From positions 1 through 7,752 of the forward strand of contig WLIM01000048.1 in assembly GCA_009702205.1 (NCBI GenBank): DNA of 7,752 bases. Direction: 5' to 3'. The notes below the pieces were generated by a model that was given only the letters and a program-made list of their open reading frames with translations, was not told the DNA's origin and made no database searches. How positions within the stretch are numbered: position 1 is the stretch's first letter; each line of letters opens with the position of its first letter. Shown in pieces: positions 1-5,687 of the stretch. The stretch comes from Actinomycetota bacterium (GTDB lineage: Bacteria; Actinomycetota; Actinomycetes; Nanopelagicales; Nanopelagicaceae). The position numbers were made by a program, and so were the translations under genes.

Positions 1-1497
1 ATCATCAGTGGCCATTCCCCAATTGCCAGTTAGATCTTCAATAAGCCTTGTTGCAACTTTTAACTTCCATTCGCAATCTCTCGCTTGCCCCTGCTCATCG
101 ATTGTTAGAGCTACAACCGCTGCTCCATGTTCTTGAACGAGTGGCATGATTTTCGCAAATCTAGAATTTGGGCCATCGCCATCTTCGTAATTAACTGAAT
201 TTATAACGCTGCGACCACCTAGAAGCTCTAGTCCAGCCTTTAACACAGAGGGTTCTGTGGAATCTAAGACGATAGGAAGTGTCGAGCTTGTTGCAAGCCT
301 TGAAGCAAGCTCTTTCATATCTTCGACGCCATTGCGGCCAACATAGTCAACAGAGAGATCCAACATATGTGCACCATCGCGAATTTGATCTCGCGCAATT
401 TCGATACAACTCTGCCAGTCTTCTGCAAGCAGCGCATCGCGAAAGGCCTTCGAACCATTTGCATTCGCGCGTTCACCAATCGCCATGTAAGTGCGATCTT
501 GCCTAAATGGCACGAACTGATAAAGCGAGGAAGCGCCAATTTCACGAGCCAAGTCTCGTTGCACAATTGGATGATTCGCTAATTTTGCGACAACAGCTTG
601 AAGGTGAGCTGGCGTAGTTCCACAGCAGCCACCAATTAGAGTCAGACCATAATTTTCTACAAATTCACTTAGAAATTTTGCTAGTTCATCAGGCCCAAGT
701 GGATATGTTGCACCATTGGCTCCTAATTGCGGTAGACCGGCATTTGGCATAACCGAAATAGCTACCGTGCTGTTCTTTGAGAGCGCTCGTAAATGTTCAC
801 TCATTTCAGCTGGACCGGTTGCACAGTTCAAACCAATTACATCTATTCCTAGTGGTTCCAGTGCATTTAACGCAGCCCCTATTTCAGAGCCCAACAACAT
901 AGTTCCAGTTGCTTCCACTGTAACTTGTGCAATTAGGACAATATCTCGATCGCAATTGCGAATGGCTTCACGTGCACCGTTCACTGCCGCCTTGGCTTGC
1001 AATAGATCTTGAGTTGTTTCAATTAACAGCGCATCAACACCGCTATCTGCCAAACCTTGTGAAGCAAGTTGGTAGGCCTCTTTCAAATTCACATACTCAG
1101 TGTGTCCAAGAGTTGGAAGTTTCGTTCCCGGGCCGAGTGAACCTAGGACCCATCTTGGATGATCTGATTTTGCATATTCATCTGCAACTTCTCGAGCCAA
1201 CTTGCCGCCCGCAAAAGCCAGCTCATAAATCCGATCTTCGATTCCATACTCAGCTAAATTCGCCCAGTTCGCACCGAAGGTATTTGTCTCGATCGCATCG
1301 ACGCCAACTTCAAGATATTTGCGATGAACAGATTTAACTAATTCAGGCTTCGAAACATTCAGTATTTCATTGCAGCCTTCATGGCCCTGAAAATCTTCGA
1401 TTGTTGGATTAGCTTCTTGCAGCATTGTTCCCATCGCGCCATCAGCGATGATTACGCGACTAGCCATTGCGAGTCTAAGCGAAGAAGCAGTTTTCAT
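1..1497 (-). CDS. metH: Cobalamin-dependent methionine synthase, N-terminal part (cut by left window edge)
   Basis: Cytosolic enzyme transferring a methyl group from 5-methyltetrahydrofolate via cobalamin to homocysteine, giving methionine. The reading frame is open from an ATG at 1497 to base 1, giving 499 codons without a stop. The N-terminal homocysteine-binding barrel spans about residues 12-310, with DGAMGT at 19-24, GLNCATGP around C225 and GGCCGTTP around C291/C292; these three cysteines are the expected zinc ligands. The pterin (methyl-THF) domain begins near 337 with IGERANANGS (most homologues have GERTN) and continues through DSTEPSVLKAG and NSVNYEDGDGP. The cobalamin-binding and reactivation domains must lie beyond the window. 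It starts 16 bases after the mshC stop, so it is probably co-transcribed. No good ribosome binding site precedes the start: AAGG lies about 14 bases upstream. An in-frame ATG at codon 11 is a weaker alternative. Identity is very secure. Confidence 0.96.
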   Translation of the reverse strand, partial: MKTASSLRLAMASRVIIADGAMGTMLQEANPTIEDFQGHEGCNEILNVSKPELVKSVHRKYLEVGVDAIETNTFGANWANLAEYGIEDRIYELAFAGGKLAREVADEYAKSDHPRWVLGSLGPGTKLPTLGHTEYVNLKEAYQLASQGLADSGVDALLIETTQDLLQAKAAVNGAREAIRNCDRDIVLIAQVTVEATGTMLLGSEIGAALNALEPLGIDVIGLNCATGPAEMSEHLRALSKNSTVAISVMPNAGLPQLGANGATYPLGPDELAKFLSEFVENYGLTLIGGCCGTTPAHLQAVVAKLANHPIVQRDLAREIGASSLYQFVPFRQDRTYMAIGERANANGSKAFRDALLAEDWQSCIEIARDQIRDGAHMLDLSVDYVGRNGVEDMKELASRLATSSTLPIVLDSTEPSVLKAGLELLGGRSVINSVNYEDGDGPNSRFAKIMPLVQEHGAAVVALTIDEQGQARDCEWKLKVATRLIEDLTGNWGMATDD

Positions 1498-1513
1498 TAT
1501 GGAGAAGGCTACC

Positions 1514-2755
1514 TTAGAGAGCTAGGCCGAGAGTTGAATCCAAGAATCGTGAAAGCTCTCCGATGCTTCCTCCTGATTTTCCAGATTCATTCCCATCCAC
1601 CCACTCATTTATAAGGCTTAGCGCAAGTGGAGTATTTAGATCATCTGCTAGTGCATCCACTATCTTTCGCAGAAGTTGATCGATTGGTGCTACCTCATTT
1701 CGAGAGAGCGCACTTCGCAAATTATCTACGCGAATTTGAGCATTGCTCAACAATTCATTGCTCCACATGCGATCTTTTGAATAATGTGAATCCAAAAGGG
1801 CATATCGAATGACCATCGGATCAAATCCTGATTTCAGTAAATTAGAAACTAAAACCAAATTTCCTTTGCTCTTACTCATCTTTTCGCCATCTAGTCCGAC
1901 CATGCCAGCATGGACATAGCTTGAAGCAAAATCAACGCTGGTAAGTGCTTTACCTATCGCACCTGTCATGAAGTGATGAGGAAAAATCAAATCACTTCCA
2001 CCTCCCTGTAAATCAATTTCGTAATTACTTTGATTTGTCTGAGTTAGATAATCTGCGCCGACTAAATTTTCAAGTGCGATCACAGAGCATTCAACATGCC
2101 AACCAGGTCGACCGCGTCCTAATTTGGAATCCCACGACGGCTCTCCGGCTTTTTCGGCTACCCACAGAATTGGATCCAGCGCATTTTCTTTACCCGGCGT
2201 CAACGGATCACCGCCGCGCTCTGCAAATATCTTTAGGGCCTCTGCCTCTGGAATAGGTAAGTTCGGAAGAAATTCTTTCGTACGAAAGTAGACATTTCCA
2301 GCACATTCATATGTGTAGCCAGTTGCAGCCAATTTTTCAATCGCCACGATTATTGAGTCCATTGCTTCCGTTACTGAAACATAAGATTCTGGTGGGAGAA
2401 TTCTTAGCGCAGTCATATCGCTTGTGAATAGCGCAACCTGAGAGTTTCCAAGTTCTTTCCAACTCTGATTATCGCGAGATGCCCGTTCGAAAAGTGGATC
2501 ATCGATATCTGTGATGTTCTCAACAAATTTAACTTTACGACCGCTTGCCCTTAAGTATCTTTGAACTAAATCAAAAGTCAAATAAGTTGCAGCATGTCCA
2601 AGATGTGTGGCGTCATAAGGTGTAATCCCACAAACATACATTTTGAAATCGTTACCACTAGAGCCAAAGGTTCTCTCCCCTGAGGTAACGCTTAATACCA
2701 AGGGCGGAAATTGCAAATCTACTGGTGGCGTATCTAAGTTCGGCCAGGTTTTCAC
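1514..2755 (-). CDS. mshC: Mycothiol cysteine ligase MshC (L-cysteine:GlcN-Ins ligase)
   Basis: ATP-dependent cytosolic enzyme that activates cysteine as an adenylate and ligates it to 1-O-(2-amino-2-deoxy-glucopyranosyl)-myo-inositol, the penultimate step of mycothiol synthesis. It is 413 residues, normal for the family, and derived from cysteinyl-tRNA synthetase. Visible motifs are YVCGITPYDATHLGHA with zinc Cys42 and the HIGH-type box HLGH at 51-54; the second zinc Cys223 in GWHVECSVIA; GGGSDLIFPHH with His260; and KMSKS at 292-296. CGITPYDATHLGHAATY separates MshC from CysRS. The start is GTG at 2755; the early residues KTWPNLDTP resemble the usual MshC N-terminus. No clear ribosome binding site is seen, but a TAATAT hexamer ends 6 bases upstream. 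Two oddities: the Cys223-His260 spacing is about 12 residues longer than usual, and the glutamate that normally follows FPHH is a phenylalanine. It follows the kinase-like gene after 33 bases and precedes metH by 16. Confidence 0.96.
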   Translation of the reverse strand: MKTWPNLDTPPVDLQFPPLVLSVTSGERTFGSSGNDFKMYVCGITPYDATHLGHAATYLTFDLVQRYLRASGRKVKFVENITDIDDPLFERASRDNQSWKELGNSQVALFTSDMTALRILPPESYVSVTEAMDSIIVAIEKLAATGYTYECAGNVYFRTKEFLPNLPIPEAEALKIFAERGGDPLTPGKENALDPILWVAEKAGEPSWDSKLGRGRPGWHVECSVIALENLVGADYLTQTNQSNYEIDLQGGGSDLIFPHHFMTGAIGKALTSVDFASSYVHAGMVGLDGEKMSKSKGNLVLVSNLLKSGFDPMVIRYALLDSHYSKDRMWSNELLSNAQIRVDNLRSALSRNEVAPIDQLLRKIVDALADDLNTPLALSLINEWVDGNESGKSGGSIGELSRFLDSTLGLAL

Positions 2756-2767
2756 TCGCTTATATTA
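2756..2767 (-). promoter_or_regulatory. Possible internal leaderless promoter (-10 TAATAT) for mshC
   Basis: Read on the minus strand, TAATAT (2767-2762) is followed by AAGCGA and then the GTG start of mshC at 2755. A TANNNT hexamer 6 bases before a start codon is the geometry of actinobacterial leaderless transcripts. I see no -35 match at 17-18 bases upstream. It would let mshC-metH be expressed apart from the upstream trio. The local AT-richness makes chance occurrence plausible. Confidence 0.4.
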
Positions 2768-2788
2768 GTTTAGAAGCCATCTATATTC

Positions 2789-3460
2789 TTAATAAGGCGG
2801 CCACGGAACTGCTGGCCAATTGGGATCTGGCAATGGAAAATTGCCAGTGGTTAGCAAGCTCTCTCCCCGAGCCAATAAGGCGACTATTTCCTCTGATGTC
2901 AGAAGTTCTGTCAGATACGTTTTATCCAAGGTGTCCATAATCTTCCTGATTTTCGCTAATTCGGATTCATTCAAAGCGGATTGTGCAAATTGCCACAGAA
3001 CAGTTCGCAATTTATTCTCCTGATGAAAGCAAACTCCGTGATCACAGCCATAGATATGGTCTTCATCAACATAGAGAATATGTCCAAATTTGCGGTCAGC
3101 ATTGTTAATCAACGCATCAAAAATTGCCATCTCCCTGATTCTAGAATTTGTACTCTGAGCGAAAAGCGTTAAATCAAAATTTTCATCAGTTTCAATCCAT
3201 TCTTGAACTGCTCCGATTCCAAAAGGGCCGTCACGCAAAACCGTTTTTGGAACGATGTTGAAACCCCCTAGCTCGCTAATATAAAAAGCTGCAACCTCAC
3301 GCGATGCCAAATTTCCATCTGGAAAATCCCAGAGTGGTCTCTCGCCCGCAATTGGCTTGTAGATAACTTGGGAACCATCGTCTAACGTGCAGAGAAGTGA
3401 AGCGTTGGAGGCATCAACCAGGCGGCCAACAACTTCTAACGGGCTATCTTCTATAGCCAT
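2789..3460 (-). CDS. SCO1664/TIGR03843-family protein, PI3/4-kinase- or HipA-like fold
   Basis: A conserved actinobacterial protein of unknown role, distantly related to phosphatidylinositol 3/4-kinases. It is 223 residues from the ATG at 3460. Kinase-like features appear in order: VIYKP with Lys35 (candidate ATP-binding lysine), the family signature GERPLWDFPDG at 39-49, a conserved Glu55 in the following helix (ASREVAAF), FDALINNADRKFGH at 114-127 resembling the GDRH catalytic loop with Asp122 as candidate base, and GCDHG with Asp140 in the position of the DFG metal-binding aspartate. The loop has His127 where PI kinases carry an asparagine, so activity is not assured. I chose the ATG at 3460, overlapping the DUF3090 gene by 17 bases; a TTG at 3493 and an ATG at 3484 would add 11 or 8 residues that lack homologue-like character. 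It is cytosolic, with no signal peptide or membrane segment. Its place in the conserved trio suggests a kinase acting with the phosphatase; substrate unknown. Confidence 0.88.
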   Translation of the reverse strand: MAIEDSPLEVVGRLVDASNASLLCTLDDGSQVIYKPIAGERPLWDFPDGNLASREVAAFYISELGGFNIVPKTVLRDGPFGIGAVQEWIETDENFDLTLFAQSTNSRIREMAIFDALINNADRKFGHILYVDEDHIYGCDHGVCFHQENKLRTVLWQFAQSALNESELAKIRKIMDTLDKTYLTELLTSEEIVALLARGESLLTTGNFPLPDPNWPAVPWPPY

Positions 3461-4013
3461 TTGCTCGTGGACATAAATGACCATTGGGATCAATTGGCAA
3501 TCCGCAAAAAGGACAGGGCGCTCTACCGGCGAGAATAATTGTTTCGGCTCGATTAATAAATCCCCGAACTTGATTCAACCGCACCGTTACGCGGAGCAAG
3601 TCGGGTGGATCTTCAACATCCGCAAGATCTTCATCATCAGAAATCAATTCTGTGAAATCTCCATCAGCAATAGATTGGATTTCAATACTCACGCGCTGAG
3701 TGTCGGGATCCCATGCGATACCCATAACGCCCGCAGTGAACTCTTCTTCAATCGGAAATTCCAGGTTTGCATTGTCAGTCACAGCTGGCAAACCGATTTC
3801 ATCGAGACTCGCCAACTTACTTCTTCGAATTTCTGTAATCAATTCTGCAAGCCGTTCGGTAAGTGCAACAACTTGTGATTTTTCAACGGCGACTGTCGTA
3901 ATTCCTGCATCTGAAACAGCTTGGATGAAGAAACTGCGCTCTCCCGGAAGACCTACTGTTCCCACAATAAAACGTGTTGCATCTTCATGGCTAAAAATGA
4001 TCCGTTCGCTCAT
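3444..4013 (-). CDS. DUF3090-family protein (TIGR03847 type) with C-terminal Cys/His cluster
   Basis: A 189-residue protein of unknown function, typical of Actinobacteria and the middle member of a conserved trio. The N-terminus (SERIIFSHEDATRFIVGTVG, then GERSFFIQAVS) matches the family. The middle is acidic (for example SDDEDLADVEDP). The C-terminus has CPFCG at 167-171 and HLCP with His179 and Cys181, a CxxC...HxC arrangement that could bind one zinc like a small ribbon. I see no catalytic motif, signal peptide or membrane segment. The ATG at 4013 overlaps the upstream phosphatase stop as ATGA, suggesting translational coupling, and is preceded by a good purine-rich site, GGTGAGGG, about 4 bases upstream. 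The stop TAG at 3444 lies inside the next gene. By context it may be an adaptor or regulator for the kinase-like and phosphatase partners; this is inference only. Confidence 0.87.
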   Translation of the reverse strand: MSERIIFSHEDATRFIVGTVGLPGERSFFIQAVSDAGITTVAVEKSQVVALTERLAELITEIRRSKLASLDEIGLPAVTDNANLEFPIEEEFTAGVMGIAWDPDTQRVSIEIQSIADGDFTELISDDEDLADVEDPPDLLRVTVRLNQVRGFINRAETIILAGRAPCPFCGLPIDPNGHLCPRANGYRR

Positions 4014-4687
4014 CGACCCTCACCGCTGCCGCCACCAAGTCGCAACTTCTTACTTCCGAGGTTTTGCCTTACATGCGGGAGATGAGAAGTGTCATTTGCC
4101 AGAATCAATCTCGAAGAATCGCCAGAAAGTTCAATTATCGAGACACTCGCTGGATCAACACTAAGTCTCTGAAAATTATCAAGATTAAGACCTAAAGCAC
4201 TTGCAATAATTGACTTAATCACATCACCATGTGAGCAAATCAAAACATTCTTTCCCGGTATTGCAGATTCTCGTACTGAAGTAAAGGCTCGATCTGACAT
4301 CTCTAGAAAACTTTCGCCATTCGGAAATCGCACCAAGCTGGGGCGATTTTGAATAGTTTTCCATAAAGCCAACTTCGATAAATTCACCAATTTCTTGCCA
4401 GACCATTTTCCATAATCCATCTCGATCACTCCGGGAAGCTTGACCAACTTGGAATTTCTTTTGGAAGTAAGCAATGGCTTAAGAGTTTCTAGACATCTAG
4501 GAAGTGGGCTCGAGAAAATTTCTTCGAGTTCAATACTCTCGAAATATTTCGCGACCGCATCTGCCTGCAGAATTCCTATCTGGGAAAGTGAAACCTTTGC
4601 ATCTCGACCAGCCAGAATTGACTTAGCGTTTGCGGTCGAATGACCATGCCGAACTAGATAAATTCTCGAGGACTTATGGGCACGCAT
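4010..4687 (-). CDS. Histidine phosphatase / phosphomutase-like protein, MSMEG_4193 family
   Basis: A member of the phosphoglycerate-mutase-like histidine phosphatase superfamily, most like the actinobacterial MSMEG_4193 (TIGR03848) group that travels with DUF3090 and the SCO1664-family kinase-like protein. It is 225 residues. Active-site elements visible: LVRHGHSTAN with phospho-accepting His14 and Arg13, FSSPLPRCLET with Arg64 in the phosphate pocket, Glu89 in VIEMDYGKWSGKK as candidate acid/base, and ICSHGDVIKSI with the second histidine His153. All core residues are present, so it should be active; the real substrate is unknown. The C-terminus is glycine-rich (LGGGSGEGR), a tail I recall from the family. 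The ATG at 4687 has no ribosome binding site but has TAACCT 7 bases upstream, suggesting a leaderless start of the five-gene unit. The stop overlaps the DUF3090 start by 4 bases. Cytosolic. Confidence 0.92.
   Translation of the reverse strand: MRAHKSSRIYLVRHGHSTANAKSILAGRDAKVSLSQIGILQADAVAKYFESIELEEIFSSPLPRCLETLKPLLTSKRNSKLVKLPGVIEMDYGKWSGKKLVNLSKLALWKTIQNRPSLVRFPNGESFLEMSDRAFTSVRESAIPGKNVLICSHGDVIKSIIASALGLNLDNFQRLSVDPASVSIIELSGDSSRLILANDTSHLPHVRQNLGSKKLRLGGGSGEGR
4017..4024 (-). promoter_or_regulatory. Ribosome binding site of the DUF3090 gene
   Basis: On the minus strand GGTGAGGG lies about 4 bases before the ATG at 4013, inside the last codons of the phosphatase gene. It supports re-initiation or coupling at the ATGA overlap and fixes this start. 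It is one of only two clear Shine-Dalgarno-like sites in the window. Confidence 0.6.
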
Positions 4688-4700
4688 AGGGGCAAGGTTA
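4688..4700 (-). promoter_or_regulatory. Likely leaderless promoter (-10 TAACCT) of the five-gene unit
   Basis: On the minus strand TAACCT (4700-4695) is followed by seven bases and then the ATG at 4687. The hexamer fits TANNNT, and the spacing would put the transcription start on or next to the start codon. No purine-rich ribosome binding site lies in between (TGCCCCT). No recognisable -35 is seen. Confidence 0.5.
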
Positions 4701-4724
4701 CCGATTAATCACTTGCCGTCTTGC

Positions 4725-4736
4725 TAGGGTGGCGTC
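4725..4736 (+). promoter_or_regulatory. Possible leaderless promoter (-10 TAGGGT) of the aldo/keto reductase
   Basis: TAGGGT at 4725-4730 followed by GGCGTC and the ATG at 4737 gives a TANNNT hexamer 6 bases before the start. TTACCG at 4698-4703 is a poor -35 with a long, 21-base spacer. The same bases (AGGGTGG) could instead act as a ribosome binding site, so the assignment is ambiguous. The region is shared with the opposite promoter within 49 bp. Confidence 0.4.
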
Positions 4737-5687
4737 ATGGAGAAGCGCATACTCGGTAATTCAGGTTTAAGAGTTTCGCGCCTTGGCCTCGGAACGATGA
4801 CATGGGGTCGAGACACCGATGAACACGAAGCAGCGGATCAACTCAAGACATTCTTGGATGCCGGTGGAAACCTCATTGATACCGCAGCAATGTATGGAGA
4901 TGGCGACAGCGAACGCGTAATCGGTGGTTTCATAGGGACTCTTGCCAAGCGCGAAGACTTGATAATTGCGACGAAGGCCGGAATATCTTTTGCATCTGGC
5001 GAGCGAAGTGTAAATAACTCGCGAAGTAACTTACTGGCTGATTTGGACAAATCCATTTCACGACTTGGTGTTGAATATATCGACCTTTGGCAGATACATA
5101 CATGGGACCCAATGGTTCCACTAGAAGAATCTCTTTCGGCCATTGATCAAGCCGTAAATTCGGGTCGCGTTAGATATGTTGGTGTCTCCAATTTTTCCGG
5201 TTGGCAATTGGCTCGCGCAGCAACACTTCAAAATCCACTTTTTGGAAAATCGCCGATTGTCTCAACACAAGTTGAATACTCTCTCCTTAATCGCGGCATT
5301 GAAACTGAAGTTATTCCTGCAGCAATTGAAATGAACGTGGGAGTTTTAGCTTGGTCACCAATCGGGCGTGGCGTTTTAACTGGAAAATACCGCAGCGGTG
5401 CGCCATCAGATTCGCGCGGCGCCAGTCCCCATTTCAGCGCATTCATCGCACCATATATGGATGAACGTTCAAAGAAGATTGTTGATGCAGTATGCGTTGC
5501 TAGTGATGGTCTGGGATATTCACCACTTGAAGTTGCACTTTCCTGGGTCCGAGAAGGCTACGGAGTTACCAGTGCGATAGTTGGTGCAAGAACTGCTGCC
5601 CAGCTTCGTGGAATTCTAACCGTTGAAGAAATAACGCTTCCAGATCAAGTTCGAGCTGCGTTAGATGAAATCTCGGCCGATATTTAA
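4737..5687 (+). CDS. Aldo/keto reductase
   Basis: A predicted NADPH-dependent cytosolic oxidoreductase with a TIM-barrel fold, reducing an aldehyde or ketone; the substrate cannot be read from sequence. It is 316 residues, normal for the bacterial Tas/YajO-like group. The N-terminus RILGNSGLRVSRLGLGTMTWG is typical. The catalytic tetrad is complete: Asp48 and Tyr53 in NLIDTAAMYGDGDSER, Lys80 in IIATKAG and His121 in LWQIHTWD. VGVSNFSGWQL and, near the C-terminus, IVGARTAAQL (283-290 holds the cofactor-phosphate loop) support the family. It is divergent from the phosphatase gene, sharing 49 bp of upstream DNA. It converges with the M20 peptidase gene with no bases between their stop codons. 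It could also be annotated as a potassium-channel beta-subunit-like or oxidoreductase protein, but the tetrad argues for an active enzyme. Confidence 0.93.
   Translation: MEKRILGNSGLRVSRLGLGTMTWGRDTDEHEAADQLKTFLDAGGNLIDTAAMYGDGDSERVIGGFIGTLAKREDLIIATKAGISFASGERSVNNSRSNLLADLDKSISRLGVEYIDLWQIHTWDPMVPLEESLSAIDQAVNSGRVRYVGVSNFSGWQLARAATLQNPLFGKSPIVSTQVEYSLLNRGIETEVIPAAIEMNVGVLAWSPIGRGVLTGKYRSGAPSDSRGASPHFSAFIAPYMDERSKKIVDAVCVASDGLGYSPLEVALSWVREGYGVTSAIVGARTAAQLRGILTVEEITLPDQVRAALDEISADI

Noticed and set aside
279..1614. Several plus-strand open frames of 70-136 codons opposite metH
   Set aside because: The minus strand carries an unmistakable metH frame; the antisense frames show low-complexity, out-of-frame composition and no start signals.
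3461..3493. Upstream starts for the SCO1664-family gene (TTG at 3493, ATG at 3484)
   Set aside because: They lack a ribosome binding site and add residues without family character; the ATG at 3460 starts just before the conserved part and reduces the overlap to 17 bases.
3477..4164. Two long plus-strand open frames (3477-3878 and 3700-4164) opposite the DUF3090 gene
   Set aside because: They are antisense to a well-supported gene, overlap each other, and have no recognisable domain or initiation signal.
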